64,000 bases of DNA from Pseudomonas sp. SG20056 (lineage in GTDB: Bacteria > Pseudomonadota > Gammaproteobacteria > Pseudomonadales > Pseudomonadaceae). The notes under the pieces are model-generated. The model saw only the letters and a list, made by a program, of their open reading frames with translations, was not told the DNA's origin and searched no databases. Location of the stretch: contig NZ_CP134499.1 in NCBI RefSeq assembly GCF_031764535.1, positions 3,968,001 through 4,032,000 of the forward strand, given 5' to 3'. The position numbers and the translations under genes are program-made. Positions within the stretch are counted from its first letter, which is position 1. Every line of letters begins with the position of its first letter. Below, one piece after another: positions 43,051 through 56,201 of the stretch.

Positions 43051-44106
43051 TCAGTCCTTCACGGGGGCTGGAGTAGTCAGGGAGAGAAAGTGTTCAGCAA
43101 CATCGAGCATGCGGTTGGCAAACCCCCACTCGTTGTCGAACCAGGCCAGCAGATTAACCAGACGCGGCCCGGAGACGCGTGTCTGGCTGCCATCGACGAT
43201 GGCCGAATGCGGGTCATGGTTGAAGTCGCAACTGGCGTGCGGCAGTTCGGTATAAGCCAGCAAGCCCTTGAGCGGGCCGCTTTCCGCGGCCTGGCGCAAC
43301 ACGCGGTTGATCTCCTCGGTGGAGGTGTCACGCGCGGTCTGCAGGGTGATGTCCAGACACGACACGTTCACCGTCGGCACACGAATGGCTTTGGCCTGGA
43401 TACGCCCGCTGAGTTCTGGCAGCAGGCGCTCGATACCACGGGCCAACCCGGTAGAGACCGGAATCACCGACTGGAAGGCCGAACGCGTGCGGCGCAGGTC
43501 TTCGTGGTGGTAGGCGTCAATCACCGGTTGGTCGTTCATCGCCGAGTGGATGGTGGTGATCGACACATAGTCGATGCCCACCGTCTCATTCAGCAGCTTG
43601 AGCAGCGGTACGCCGCAGTTGGTGGTGCAGGAGGCGTTGGACACCAGCTGCTCGGCGCCGCTCAGGCAATCCTGATTGACCCCGTAGACCACTGTGGCGT
43701 CGATATCCGCTTCACTGGCCATCGGCTGTGACAGCAGCACGCGCGGCGCGCCAGCCTCAATAAAGCGCTGCGCCTCGTTGCGACTGGTGTACTGACCGGA
43801 GCATTCGAGCAGCAGGTCGATATCCAGCGCCGCCCAGTCGATGGCTTCCGGGCTGGCCTGACGCAGTACTTTTACGCAGTCGCCGTTGATATGCAGGCAA
43901 TCGCCGTCGACCTTCACCTCACCGGGGAAGCGCCCGTGAGTGGAGTCGAAACGGGTCAGGTATTCGATGCTGGCCTGATCGGCAAGATCATTCAGCGCGA
44001 CAATTTCCAACTGCGCTCCCGCACCGCGCTCATGCAACGCACGCAGCACGCAGCGGCCGATACGGCCGTAACCGTTGAGGGCAATTCGATAGGGGCGCTT
44101 GGACAT
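43051..44106 (-). CDS. epd: Erythrose-4-phosphate dehydrogenase (GapA-like)
   Basis: A 351-residue enzyme of the glyceraldehyde-phosphate dehydrogenase fold. NAD site IALNGYGRIGRCVLRAL, catalytic cysteine in SNASCTTNCGVPLLK, and the histidine in SITTIHSAMNDQ. The gene context with tktA upstream and pgk downstream matches epd, which makes 4-phosphoerythronate for pyridoxal phosphate synthesis. Choice between epd and a gap paralogue rests on context and the ASCTTNC-linked sequence. The ATG at 44106 gives MSKRPYRIALNG. Confidence 0.92.
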   Translation of the reverse strand: MSKRPYRIALNGYGRIGRCVLRALHERGAGAQLEIVALNDLADQASIEYLTRFDSTHGRFPGEVKVDGDCLHINGDCVKVLRQASPEAIDWAALDIDLLLECSGQYTSRNEAQRFIEAGAPRVLLSQPMASEADIDATVVYGVNQDCLSGAEQLVSNASCTTNCGVPLLKLLNETVGIDYVSITTIHSAMNDQPVIDAYHHEDLRRTRSAFQSVIPVSTGLARGIERLLPELSGRIQAKAIRVPTVNVSCLDITLQTARDTSTEEINRVLRQAAESGPLKGLLAYTELPHASCDFNHDPHSAIVDGSQTRVSGPRLVNLLAWFDNEWGFANRMLDVAEHFLSLTTPAPVKD

Positions 44107-44126
44107 GGTGGTCTCGATAGGGAGCC

Positions 44127-44162
44127 GTAGGATGGGTGAGCCGCAATGCGGCATCACCCATC
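44127..44162. repeat. Hairpin repeat between tktA and epd (copy 1 of a repeat family)
   Basis: CGTAG leads into the arm GATGGGTGA-GCCGCA, pairing with TGCGGC-a-TCACCCATC with one bulged base. It resembles the element at 56202-56280 in the CGTAGGA start, the nested CCGCA/TGCGG stem and the stem plan, with compensating base changes. Confidence 0.75.
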
Positions 44163-44172
44163 ATTCGCCGGA

Positions 44173-46173
44173 TCAGGCGTCGAGCAGCTCGGCGGCGGTT
44201 TCCAGGATGTTTTCGACGGTAAAGCCGAATTCCTCGAACAGCGCCGGAGCCGGGGCCGACTCACCGAAGGTGGTCATGCCGATGATGCGACCTTCCAGGC
44301 CCACGTACTTGTACCAGTAGTCGGCATGCGAGGCTTCGATGGCGATACGCGCGCTGACCTGCAGCGGCAGCACCGCCTGCTTGTAGCCGGCGTCCTGCTG
44401 GTCGAACACGCTGGTCGATGGCATCGACACGACGCGCACCTTGCGGCCCTGCTCTTCCAGCTTGGCAGCCGCCTGCATGGCCAGACCGATTTCCGAACCG
44501 GTGGCGATGAGGATCAGCTCCGGCTCGCCAGCGCAGTCTTTCAGCACATAGCCACCGCGGGCGACATCAGCCAGTTGCTGGGCATCACGGCTCTGGTGCG
44601 GCAGGTTTTGGCGGCTGAAGATCAGCGCACTCGGGCCGTCGTTGCGCTCGATGGCGTATTTCCAGGCCACGGCGGATTCCACGGCGTCGCATGGACGCCA
44701 GGTGTCGAGGTTCGGCGTGCCACGCAGGCTGGCTAGCTGCTCGATCGGCTGGTGAGTCGGGCCGTCTTCACCCAGACCAATGGAGTCGTGGGTGAATACA
44801 TAGAGCACACGCTGTTTCATAAGCGCCGACATGCGCACCGCGTTGCGGGCGTATTCCATAAAGATCAGGAAGGTCGCGCCGTACGGCACGAAGCCGCCGT
44901 GCAGGGCCACGCCGTTCATGATCGCGCTCATGCCGAACTCGCGCACGCCGTAGAACATATAGTTGCCGGACGCGTCGTCAGCCGAGACGCCCTTGCAGCC
45001 TTTCCACAGGGTCAGGTTGGAACCGGCAAGGTCCGCCGAGCCACCGAGGAATTCCGGCAGCAATGGGCCAAAGGCATTCAGGGTGTTCTGGCTGGCCTTG
45101 CGGCTGGCGATGGTTTCGCCCTTCTCGGCGACGTCCTTGATATAGGCAGCGGCTTTCTCGGCGAAATCAGCCGGCAGCTCTCCGCTGATACGACGGGTAA
45201 ATTCGCTGGCCAGCTCCGGGTAGGCGGCGGCGTAAGCAGCGAACTTGTCGTTCCAGGCCGCTTCGGCAGCGGCACCGGCTTGTTTGGCATCCCACTCGGC
45301 GTAGATGTCCGCCGGGATTTCGAACGGGCCATGGTTCCAGCCCAGGGTGGCGCGGGTCAGGGCGATTTCGTCATTGCCCAGCGGCGCGCCGTGGCACTCT
45401 TCCTTGCCCTGCTTGTTCGGCGAACCGAAGCCGATGGTGGTCTTGCAGCAGATCAGGGTCGGACGGTCGCTGGTCTTGCGCGCGGTCTCGATGGCCATCT
45501 TGATTTCGTCGGCGTCGTGGCCGTCGACATTGCGGATCACCTGCCAGCCGTAGGCTTCGAAGCGCGCCGGGGTATCGTCGGTGAACCAGCCTTCGACTTC
45601 GCCGTCGATGGAGATGCCGTTGTCGTCATAGAACGCCACCAGCTTGCCCAAGCCCAGAGTGCCGGCCAAGGAGCAGACTTCATGGCTGATGCCTTCCATC
45701 ATGCAGCCGTCGCCGAGGAAGGCGTAGGTGAAGTGGTCAACGATCTGGTGGCCGTCACGGTTGAACTGCGCGCCCAGTACCTTCTCGGCAATGGCGAAAC
45801 CGACGGCGTTGGCAATGCCCTGACCCAGCGGGCCAGTGGTGGTTTCCACGCCTGGGGTGTAGCCGTATTCCGGGTGGCCCGGGGTGCGGCTGTGCAGCTG
45901 GCGGAAGTTTTTCAGGTCTTCGATGCCCAGGTCATAGCCGGTCAGGTGCAGCAGCGAATAGATCAGCATCGAACCATGGCCGTTGGACAGCACGAAGCGG
46001 TCACGGTCGGCGAAGTTCGGGTTGCTCGGGTTGTGCTTCAGAAAGTCGCGCCACAGCACTTCGGCGATATCCGCCATGCCCATCGGGGCACCGGGGTGGC
46101 CGCTGTTGGCTTTCTGCACAGCATCCATGCTGAGGGCACGAATGGCATTGGCTCGCTCACGACGGCTGGGCAT
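44173..46173 (-). CDS. tktA: Transketolase
   Basis: A 666-residue thiamine diphosphate enzyme of the pentose phosphate pathway. Motifs: [32 protein letters not shown], the ThDP signature [13 protein letters not shown], then [19 protein letters not shown] and the C-terminal domain. The ATG at 46173 ([14 protein letters not shown]) is chosen over a frame extending 29 codons upstream into the leader. First gene of the tktA-epd-pgk group. Confidence 0.97.
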   Translation of the reverse strand: MPSRRERANAIRALSMDAVQKANSGHPGAPMGMADIAEVLWRDFLKHNPSNPNFADRDRFVLSNGHGSMLIYSLLHLTGYDLGIEDLKNFRQLHSRTPGHPEYGYTPGVETTTGPLGQGIANAVGFAIAEKVLGAQFNRDGHQIVDHFTYAFLGDGCMMEGISHEVCSLAGTLGLGKLVAFYDDNGISIDGEVEGWFTDDTPARFEAYGWQVIRNVDGHDADEIKMAIETARKTSDRPTLICCKTTIGFGSPNKQGKEECHGAPLGNDEIALTRATLGWNHGPFEIPADIYAEWDAKQAGAAAEAAWNDKFAAYAAAYPELASEFTRRISGELPADFAEKAAAYIKDVAEKGETIASRKASQNTLNAFGPLLPEFLGGSADLAGSNLTLWKGCKGVSADDASGNYMFYGVREFGMSAIMNGVALHGGFVPYGATFLIFMEYARNAVRMSALMKQRVLYVFTHDSIGLGEDGPTHQPIEQLASLRGTPNLDTWRPCDAVESAVAWKYAIERNDGPSALIFSRQNLPHQSRDAQQLADVARGGYVLKDCAGEPELILIATGSEIGLAMQAAAKLEEQGRKVRVVSMPSTSVFDQQDAGYKQAVLPLQVSARIAIEASHADYWYKYVGLEGRIIGMTTFGESAPAPALFEEFGFTVENILETAAELLDA

Positions 46174-46310
46174 CACTGAATCTCCTGCGGGGGCTGCTTG
46201 GGCAACTGAGGGTCGAAAAAGGCGGCCATTTTCGCCCAGCGGCGCCATGGGGGCAATCACAGATGGTCGTTAACCCCAGACAATCAGCGATTAGCCCCCG
46301 GCCAGCCGCC

Positions 46311-47435
46311 TTAAATCGATGCTTGCGTGGCCAGACAGGGAGCGCGAAACAGCTCACCGTGCCACAAGCCGTGCAGCGTACGGCGCATCACCAGCACCCA
46401 GACCAGCACCAGCTTGGCTGCCAGCAGCAGGCCCACCCAGGTGAAGAAGGCCAGACCGATCATCTGCTGCAAGGCAAAAGTGGCCAGGGTGAACACCCCC
46501 AGCGGGAAGGTGAAGCCCCACCAGCCCAGGTTGAACGGCAATTCACGGCGCATGTAGTGCTGGGTAAACAGACTGGCTGCGACCAACCACCACAGCCCCG
46601 CCCCCCAGAGCGCCAACCCACCGACCAGGCCCAGCTGCTGCGCCATCTCGGCCGCGCCCTGCAACGCGGTGCCCTGCCAGGCCTGCGGAGCCGCCTGCCC
46701 CAGGCTGATCAGTCCCAGGCAACCGGTGGCCAGCGGCCCCAGTGGCAGCCAGCTGCTAGCGGCAAAATCCATATCCGGCAATTTGTGCAGGGCCAGGCGC
46801 AGTAGCACCAGGGCGATCAGGGCAAACGCCAGGCTCAGCGACAAACCCCACAGCACATAGCCCAGACTCAGCAGCAATTGCGCCGATTCCGCAGCCAGGT
46901 GCGGTGCCAAGGCGGCCGCGCCGCTGGCCACCACTTCGGGTGCGACAATCGGCAGCAGCCAGACCCCGGTCAGGGTTTCCAGCACATGTTTTTGCCGGGT
47001 AAACATCAAATACGGCACACCGAGCGCAGCACCCAGGGCCAAGACCAGCGCCAGCCACCACAAGCCATGGGCCAGCGTCACCAGGGCGGCGCCATGCAGC
47101 GGCACGGCAAACAGCAGCAGGCCGTTGATCACCTGCACCAGCCCCATGGGGATCGCGCCGAGAAACATCGACTGCACCGGGTGATCGAGCATCGGCCACA
47201 GCGTGTCGCGAAACAGCAGCAGGCGCGCGGCAAACAACAGACTGAACAGGCCAAACAGCAGCGCGGTCAGCCACCACAGGCCTTCGGCCAGCAGCATCTG
47301 CCCCGGGAAAGACAGCGGCAACTTGGCCACCACCTGAGCCAGCACGCCGGTGCCCATGGTCATGGCAAACCAGTTGGGGGTGAATTGACGAACAAAAGCC
47401 AGCGGCTCATGCAAACGGGTAAAGGGGCGCAACAT
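46311..47435 (-). CDS. TDT family (SLAC1/TehA-like) membrane transporter
   Basis: A 374-residue protein with about ten membrane helices, beginning FTPNWFAMTMGTGVLAQVV, the typical tellurite-resistance/dicarboxylate transporter start. Late is FNLGWWGFTFPLGVFTLATFAL, as in SLAC1-type channels and sulfite exporters. It is divergent from a LysR gene, which suggests that protein controls it. The ligand may be an anion such as sulfite or a dicarboxylate, but it is not determined. The ATG at 47435 after GAGGAAT is preferred to the upstream frame. Confidence 0.86.
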   Translation of the reverse strand: MLRPFTRLHEPLAFVRQFTPNWFAMTMGTGVLAQVVAKLPLSFPGQMLLAEGLWWLTALLFGLFSLLFAARLLLFRDTLWPMLDHPVQSMFLGAIPMGLVQVINGLLLFAVPLHGAALVTLAHGLWWLALVLALGAALGVPYLMFTRQKHVLETLTGVWLLPIVAPEVVASGAAALAPHLAAESAQLLLSLGYVLWGLSLSLAFALIALVLLRLALHKLPDMDFAASSWLPLGPLATGCLGLISLGQAAPQAWQGTALQGAAEMAQQLGLVGGLALWGAGLWWLVAASLFTQHYMRRELPFNLGWWGFTFPLGVFTLATFALQQMIGLAFFTWVGLLLAAKLVLVWVLVMRRTLHGLWHGELFRAPCLATQASI

Positions 47436-47545
47436 CACGGTATTCCTCACAGACAATCGCCACTGGCGATCCATGACTGGGAGGTTAGGCAGAGCCGTGC
47501 TATAGGTAAAATACATATAAAAGATACGAGGCATACCTTCTATTT
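47436..47545. promoter_or_regulatory. Divergent control region between the TDT transporter and LysR genes
   Basis: A 110-base interval with an AT-rich core and an imperfect outer palindrome AGGTA (47500s) with TACCT just before the LysR start. This is where a LysR protein would be expected to bind. No operator was proven. Confidence 0.45.
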
Positions 47546-48457
47546 ATGAATCTGCACCACCTCAAGGTTTTTCTCGCCATCGCCCAGACCGGCAGCATCA
47601 GCGCGGGAGCCGCCCGCCTGTTTATCAGTCAGCCGGCGGTGACCCGTGAGATCCGCGAGCTGGAAGCCCGCCTGCGCTTGCCGCTGTTTGACCGACAAAG
47701 CCGTGGCGTCACCCTGACCGCCGCCGGGCAACGCCTGCTGCCCTATGCCGAGCGCATCTTTGCCCTTGAGCAGGCCGCCGAGCGAGACCTGCAGGCCTTC
47801 GCCAACCTCGGCTGCGGCGAGCTGCACCTGGGTGCCAGCGCCACCCTGGGCAGCTACCTGCTGCCAGCGCTGATCGCGGCCTTTCATCAGCAGTACCCTG
47901 ATCTGCAGTTGAGCCTGCAGATCGACAACACCGCAACCTGCCTGCAACAGCTGGAAGACAACACCATCACCCTGGCCTTTATTGAAGGGCCATTCACCGC
48001 GGAACAGTTCAATCACCGCCACCTGGGCACGGATGCATTGCTGCCCGTCGCCAGCCCCAAGCATCCGCTGGCCAAGCAGGCGGCCGTCAGCCCAGAGGAA
48101 CTGGCCGACGCCGCCCTGCTGATCCGCGAGCCGGGCTCCGGCACCCGCGCCAGTCTGGAGCAGGCCTATCAGACGCTCGGCCTGCAACCGCGTATCGCCA
48201 TGGCCCTGGGCAATAGCGAGGCACTGAAACGCAGCCTGCTGGCCGGCCAGGCCGTGGCGTGGATTTCCGAGCTGGCGGTGCAGGAGGAGCTGCGCAGCGG
48301 ACAGCTGCGCCACCTGCCCGTCCGCGACCTGCAGATCAGTCGCGACCTGCATGCCGTCTGGCGCCGCGAACACAGCCTAAGTCCGGCCGCTAATGCACTG
48401 CTGGAGCAGGTGGAACATGCGCTAAGCACCAGCAAGGGCAATATCAAAACTTTTTGA
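47546..48457 (+). CDS. LysR family transcriptional regulator
   Basis: A 303-residue regulator. The N-terminal winged helix is clear: MNLHHLKVFLAIAQTGSIS, ARLFISQPAVTREIRELEARL, LFDRQSRGVTLT. An effector domain follows. CysB/CysL-like spacing; the divergent transporter is the obvious target. The last codons (SKGNIKTF) lie inside a 21-bp perfect inverted repeat. Confidence 0.92.
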   Translation: MNLHHLKVFLAIAQTGSISAGAARLFISQPAVTREIRELEARLRLPLFDRQSRGVTLTAAGQRLLPYAERIFALEQAAERDLQAFANLGCGELHLGASATLGSYLLPALIAAFHQQYPDLQLSLQIDNTATCLQQLEDNTITLAFIEGPFTAEQFNHRHLGTDALLPVASPKHPLAKQAAVSPEELADAALLIREPGSGTRASLEQAYQTLGLQPRIAMALGNSEALKRSLLAGQAVAWISELAVQEELRSGQLRHLPVRDLQISRDLHAVWRREHSLSPAANALLEQVEHALSTSKGNIKTF

Positions 48458-48472
48458 TATTGCCCTTGCTGG
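48429..48472 (+). terminator. Long perfect inverted repeat overlapping the lysR stop codon
   Basis: A 21-bp perfect arm starting CCAGCAAGGGCAATATC (48429-48449), a two-base CT gap, then its exact complement (48452-48472). ATAAAAAA follows on the plus strand. The left arm encodes the LysR C-terminus. The stem is stronger and longer than a usual terminator. Confidence 0.75.
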
Positions 48473-48503
48473 ATAAAAAATGACCGACTAGACTGCCCGA
48501 CCT

Positions 48504-49535
48504 ATGAATATGCGCGCCGCCCATCTGGCCTTCGAACCTGTCGATGCCCTCGCTGCCTTGTGCAAGGCCAGCGGCGATGCGCTGCGCCTGAATATTCTGC
48601 GCGCCCTGGCCAACGACTCGTTCGGCGTACTGGAGCTGGCGCAGATCTTCGCCACCGGTCAATCCGGCATCAGCCACCACCTCAAGGTGCTGGCCCAGGC
48701 CGGGTTGGTGGCAACCCGCCGTGAAGGCAATGCAATTTTCTACCGCCGCGCCCTGGCGCAGAGCGAACAGCTGGGCAGTCGCCTGCACAATGCCCTGCTC
48801 GAAGAAATTGACAGCCTGCAATTGCCGGCCGAGGTGCAAGGGCGGATTGCCGAAGTGCATGGCCAACGTGCCGCCGCCAGCCAGGAATTCTTCGCCCGTA
48901 CGGCAGCGAGCTTCCAGGCTCAGCAGGACCTGATCGCCGGCCTGCCACAGTACCGCGACAGCGTACTGGCGCTGCTCGACTCCCTGGAGTTTGCCGACGC
49001 AGCCTGCGCCGTGGAAATCGGCCCCGGCGACGGCGGTTTTCTCCCGGACCTGGCACAACGCTTCCGGCAGGTGCTGGCCCTGGACAACAGCGCAGCGATG
49101 CTCGAACTGGCGCGCCTGCGCTGCGAGCAAGAAGGCCTGGGCAATGTTCAGCTGCAACTGGCCGACGCCCTGCAGGACGACTACCCGGCCGCCGACTGCC
49201 TGGTGCTGAACATGGTGCTGCACCATTTCGCCGCCCCGGCCGAGGCGCTCAAGCAGTTGGCGCAACGTGTGAAACCCGGCGGCAGCCTGCTGATCACCGA
49301 ACTGTGCAGCCACAACCAGAGCTGGGCCCGCGAAGCCTGCGGCGACCTGTGGCTGGGCTTCGAACAGGACGACCTGGCCCGCTGGGCCAGCGCAGCCGGC
49401 CTCAACACCTGCGAAAGCCTCTATGTGGGCTTGCGCAACGGCTTCCAGATTCAGGTGCGGCACTTCGCCAAACCCTCAATAACTCATGGCCTCCGGGCTG
49501 CAATTACCGGTCACCAACAGGAACCCGCACGATGA
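48504..49535 (+). CDS. ArsR-type regulator fused to a SAM-dependent methyltransferase domain
   Basis: A 343-residue protein. The N-terminal winged helix (about 1-95) is of ArsR type: [47 protein letters not shown]. The usual metal-binding cysteine motifs (for example ELCVCDL) are absent. The C-terminal class I methyltransferase (about 140-310) has the SAM motif [29 protein letters not shown] and [19 protein letters not shown]. The stop overlaps the metK ATG by 4 bases (ATGA), so the two are translationally coupled. A sensor of SAM or SAH is a plausible inference. Confidence 0.9.
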   Translation: MNMRAAHLAFEPVDALAALCKASGDALRLNILRALANDSFGVLELAQIFATGQSGISHHLKVLAQAGLVATRREGNAIFYRRALAQSEQLGSRLHNALLEEIDSLQLPAEVQGRIAEVHGQRAAASQEFFARTAASFQAQQDLIAGLPQYRDSVLALLDSLEFADAACAVEIGPGDGGFLPDLAQRFRQVLALDNSAAMLELARLRCEQEGLGNVQLQLADALQDDYPAADCLVLNMVLHHFAAPAEALKQLAQRVKPGGSLLITELCSHNQSWAREACGDLWLGFEQDDLARWASAAGLNTCESLYVGLRNGFQIQVRHFAKPSITHGLRAAITGHQQEPAR

Positions 49536-50722
49536 GCGAATACTCCCTCTTTACCTCCGAGTCCGTATCCGAAGGCCATCCGGACAAGATCGCCGACCAG
49601 ATCTCCGATGCGGTGCTGGACGCCATCATCACCCAGGACAAACACGCCCGCGTGGCCGTGGAGACCCTGGTCAAGACCGGCGTGGCCATCGTCGCCGGCG
49701 AAGTCACCACCAGCGCCTGGGTTGACCTGGAACAAATCGTCCGCGACGTGATCTGCGACATCGGCTACACCAGCTCCGACGTCGGCTTCGACGGCGCCAC
49801 CTGCGGCGTGATGAACATCATTGGCAAGCAGTCCCCGGACATCAACCAGGGTGTCGACCGCGCCAAGCCGGAAGACCAGGGCGCCGGCGACCAGGGCCTG
49901 ATGTTCGGCTACGCCAGCAACGAAACCGACGTGCTGATGCCGGCACCAATCTGCTTCAGCCACCGCCTGGTGCAGCGCCAGGCCGAAGCGCGCAAGTCCG
50001 GCCTGCTGCCATGGCTGCGCCCGGACGCCAAGAGCCAGGTCACCTGCCAGTACGAAAACGGCAAAGTGGTCGGCATCGACGCCGTGGTGCTGTCCACCCA
50101 GCACAATCCGGAAGTGTCGCTGAGCGATCTGCGTGAAGGCGTGATGGAGTTGATCATCAAGCACGCCCTGCCGGCCGAACTGCTGCACAAGGACACCCAG
50201 TTCCACATCAACCCGACCGGCAACTTCGTGATCGGCGGCCCAGTGGGCGACTGCGGCCTGACCGGTCGCAAGATCATTGTCGACAGCTACGGCGGCATGG
50301 CTCGTCATGGTGGCGGCGCGTTCTCCGGCAAGGACCCGTCCAAGGTTGACCGCTCCGCCGCTTACGCCGGTCGTTATGTGGCAAAAAACATTGTTGCCGC
50401 CGGCCTGGCTGACCGCTGCGAGATCCAGGTGTCCTACGCCATCGGCGTGGCCCTGCCGACCTCCATCTCGATCAACACCTTCGGCACCCACAAGATCGCC
50501 GAAGACAAGATCATCCAACTGGTGCGTGAAGTGTTCGACCTGCGTCCGTACGCCATCACCAAGATGCTCGACCTGCTGCACCCGATGTACCAGGAAACCG
50601 CAGCCTACGGCCACTTCGGCCGCACCCCGCAGCAGAAGACCGTCGGTGACGACACCTTCAGCACCTTTACCTGGGAAAAGACCGACAAGGTCGCCGACCT
50701 GCGCGCCGCTGCCGGCCTGTAA
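49532..50722 (+). CDS. metK: S-adenosylmethionine synthetase
   Basis: A 396-residue enzyme joining methionine and ATP to give SAM. Motifs: [25 protein letters not shown] as adjoining blocks, [12 protein letters not shown] (family signature 1) and [16 protein letters not shown] (signature 2). The ATG at 49532 is fixed by the coupling with the upstream gene. Complete. Confidence 0.98.
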   Translation: MSEYSLFTSESVSEGHPDKIADQISDAVLDAIITQDKHARVAVETLVKTGVAIVAGEVTTSAWVDLEQIVRDVICDIGYTSSDVGFDGATCGVMNIIGKQSPDINQGVDRAKPEDQGAGDQGLMFGYASNETDVLMPAPICFSHRLVQRQAEARKSGLLPWLRPDAKSQVTCQYENGKVVGIDAVVLSTQHNPEVSLSDLREGVMELIIKHALPAELLHKDTQFHINPTGNFVIGGPVGDCGLTGRKIIVDSYGGMARHGGGAFSGKDPSKVDRSAAYAGRYVAKNIVAAGLADRCEIQVSYAIGVALPTSISINTFGTHKIAEDKIIQLVREVFDLRPYAITKMLDLLHPMYQETAAYGHFGRTPQQKTVGDDTFSTFTWEKTDKVADLRAAAGL

Positions 50723-50740
50723 ACCCAACCTGGACTGCAG

Positions 50741-50766
50741 AAAAAACCCGCTACGGCGGGTTTTTT
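50741..50766 (+). terminator. metK terminator
   Basis: AAAAAACCCGC pairs with GCGGGTTTTTT around a TACG loop, 18 bases after the metK stop. It serves both strands, since the next gene is convergent. Confidence 0.95.
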
Positions 50767-50792
50767 ATGCGTTCAACTGCCGGCTCTCTGCA

Positions 50793-51707
50793 CTAGGGCA
50801 TCGGCGTAAACCAATAGGCGGCATTATCGAAAGGATGGTTGGAAGAGAGGTGGGGATTGGCAATTCTCAATGTGCGCCGACTATCCAGGCCAAGCTGCTG
50901 GATGGTGGTCGCATATTCCTCGGTAAACAGCCGATCCAGAGTGCCATCGGCAATCAGCGCAAGCATGCCTTCTTCGACACGCTGCGCGCGCAGCCGTCCC
51001 TCATCGGTGCGAGCAAACCAGAAGTACACCGGCAACGGGTAATACAGCAGCAACTCGCTCTCGATGGCCATCTGCGGGTATTGCTTGCGCCAATGCGCCA
51101 GCTCACCGCCAACCTCACTGACACCACGCCCAAAGGCATCGAAACGCCGCAACATCAACATATGGAACAGGCCTTCATAGCTGCTGCCAGTGACCACCGG
51201 TAAACCAGCCGCCTGGTACACCGCCACATCAGACCATTCACGCTGCTGGCCAAAGCGTAGCTGGCGAAGCTGTTCAAGAGACCGCACGTCGGCAAACCGC
51301 GGCTGATCCTCGGCCTGAATCAGAAAGACCCGATAACCGAGCAACCCCTTATCGACCGGGATTTTTACCGGCTGCAGGGCTTGTTCCAAAGTCTGCGTGG
51401 CATCCAGCACCAGGGTATTGAGCCCACCATGCGCGCGCTGCATCTCAACCACCTGCAGCTTCTCGCTCATCGGCGGGCCGGGCTCAAGTCGATAATCGCC
51501 GTACTTGCTGCGCGTCACCTCCAGCGCCGCACGCAATACGCGCCAGTGATAGGCATAGCGCTGGTCACCCTCCGTCTCCGGCGCGTTGTGCACAAACCGC
51601 CACGGAGACGCCACATCGTCGGTCGCGTACACCACGCCAAACGGCGCAAAACCTGCGACAAGCAGGCACAGCGAAATACGGCCAAACCACTGCAAAGCCA
51701 CTGACAT
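50793..51707 (-). CDS. Periplasmic solute-binding-like protein, orphan
   Basis: A 304-residue exported protein, with signal peptide ISLCLLVAGFAPFGVVYA and the bilobal binding-protein-like stretches GLLGYRVFLIQAEDQPRF, SLEQLRQLRFGQQREWSD and FTEEYATTIQQLGLDSRRTLRIAN. No transporter nearby. The ATG at 51707 is chosen over a GTG eight codons upstream. Divergent from ligB. Confidence 0.8.
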   Translation of the reverse strand: MSVALQWFGRISLCLLVAGFAPFGVVYATDDVASPWRFVHNAPETEGDQRYAYHWRVLRAALEVTRSKYGDYRLEPGPPMSEKLQVVEMQRAHGGLNTLVLDATQTLEQALQPVKIPVDKGLLGYRVFLIQAEDQPRFADVRSLEQLRQLRFGQQREWSDVAVYQAAGLPVVTGSSYEGLFHMLMLRRFDAFGRGVSEVGGELAHWRKQYPQMAIESELLLYYPLPVYFWFARTDEGRLRAQRVEEGMLALIADGTLDRLFTEEYATTIQQLGLDSRRTLRIANPHLSSNHPFDNAAYWFTPMP

Positions 51708-51756
51708 AGCGACAAGCGCCCCCAAACACACGCTAAAGCTGACCCATCAAGCATAG

Positions 51757-53472
<1,716 letters not shown>

Positions 53473-53479
53473 ACACTGG

Positions 53480-53929
53480 TCAGAACGCGCGAAACTCTTC
53501 ATGACAGGCCTTGCAGCTGTCTTCAACACGCTGCATCGGTGCGGTAAGCGCCTCAGGCTTTAACGGTTGCGCGACCGTGGCGGCCACCAGCGCCGCAGTG
53601 CTGGCCTCCATGGCCTTGGCCAGTTCCTGAAAACGCGCCTGGCGCTGCCAGACGTCATCCTTGGCGCGGTTTTCTTCACCCTCTTCGCGCACCTGCGGAA
53701 AGTGCTGCCAGGGCGTGCGGGTCAGTTGATCGAGCTTGGCGGCGCCCTCAACAAACGCCTGCTCCTTGAAAGCCAAGCGCCCGCGCAGCATGCCGCCAAG
53801 GTCTTCGCTGACCTTGAGCATCTGCTTGAAAATGCTCTGACGCTGGCCTTGCGGCGAATTGGGATCGACACCGCCGCAGCCGCTTACAGCCAGCGTCAGT
53901 ACAACCAGGAACAGGGTTTTAAGCTTCAT
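53480..53929 (-). CDS. Cytochrome c' (class II c-type cytochrome), lipoprotein
   Basis: A 149-residue protein with a lipobox (LAVSGCGGVDP) and a haem motif CKACHEEFRAF at the very C-terminus, the class II layout. A four-helix bundle is expected. Function unknown; cytochromes c' often bind NO. Convergent with ligB. Confidence 0.9.
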   Translation of the reverse strand: MKLKTLFLVVLTLAVSGCGGVDPNSPQGQRQSIFKQMLKVSEDLGGMLRGRLAFKEQAFVEGAAKLDQLTRTPWQHFPQVREEGEENRAKDDVWQRQARFQELAKAMEASTAALVAATVAQPLKPEALTAPMQRVEDSCKACHEEFRAF

Positions 53930-54053
53930 AACACCTTCAAATGCCTACAACCGGGTGGATAACGGGCGACAGTATCGCCACCCACCCGCCACCGGCCAAG
54001 CGTGGTGTTTTGCCGCAGATATCAGCACCGGCGCAGATTCTCGCGAGTAGACC

Positions 54054-54440
54054 TCAGGCGGAGACCACAAACAGACTGACAATCAGCGCCATACCGGCGA
54101 ACCACACCAGCGAACGGATTGGCCCCCAATCGGCCAGGTAGCAGAGGAAATACAACACCCGGCTGAGCACGAATGCCATCGCCAGCTGATCCAGCAGCCC
54201 CTGCTCGGCACCGCCGGCCTGGTGGGCGATGATTACCGCTGCGGCGAATGCCGGCGTCACCTCAAAGCCGTTGAGCTGGGCATTGTTGGCACGTTTGCGC
54301 CAGCCTTCCAGACCAGAGAGAAACGCCCGCGGGTCGCTGTTGGCGCGCGGCCCATAACCGGCGCCGAGGAATTTGGCGCTGGCGGTGGCCAGGTAAGGCA
54401 GGACAATGGCAATCAGCACGCACCAGTAGGCGAGGGTCAT
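54054..54440 (-). CDS. MAPEG family membrane protein
   Basis: A 128-residue protein with four predicted membrane helices and FLSGLEGWRKRANNAQLNGFEVTPAFAAAVI as adjoining blocks, typical of bacterial MAPEG proteins (glutathione transferase/eicosanoid metabolism fold). Substrate unknown. The ATG at 54440 is chosen over a longer frame without a membrane-protein start. Confidence 0.85.
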   Translation of the reverse strand: MTLAYWCVLIAIVLPYLATASAKFLGAGYGPRANSDPRAFLSGLEGWRKRANNAQLNGFEVTPAFAAAVIIAHQAGGAEQGLLDQLAMAFVLSRVLYFLCYLADWGPIRSLVWFAGMALIVSLFVVSA

Positions 54441-54557
54441 ACAGGCTCCAGAGGCTAGGACAGAGAAGCTTGCAGCCTGTCTCAGGCGCAACGCAAAGAC
54501 CATGGCTGAACTGGCCAGAACACACGGCGCAACAGCCAATTAGCCCGACAGAAAGCC

Positions 54558-54586
54558 TTGGGCTTATGCCGCAGGCTGGCTATACT
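54558..54586 (+). promoter_or_regulatory. Predicted sigma-70 promoter for ahcY-metF
   Basis: TTGGGC at 54558-54563 and TATACT at 54581-54586, separated by 17 bases. This would start transcription near 54593, about 40 bases before the riboswitch. Confidence 0.65.
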
Positions 54587-54633
54587 TCGCCAGCTTCATG
54601 TGGTCGGCACAGCTCCGGTCGCACCCGCCACCT

Positions 54634-56199
<1,566 letters not shown>

Positions 56200-56201
56200 T
56201 G

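Noticed and set aside
41899..43731. A 610-codon frame antisense to pgk and epd
   Set aside because: It runs across two well-identified genes and has no domain pattern.
48444..49463. Long minus-strand frame opposite the ArsR-methyltransferase
   Set aside because: Its C-terminal end SKGNIKKF mirrors the LysR tail only because of the inverted repeat. The rest is a shadow.
49511..50728. A 405-codon frame antisense to metK
   Set aside because: Shadow of metK with no start signal or known domain.
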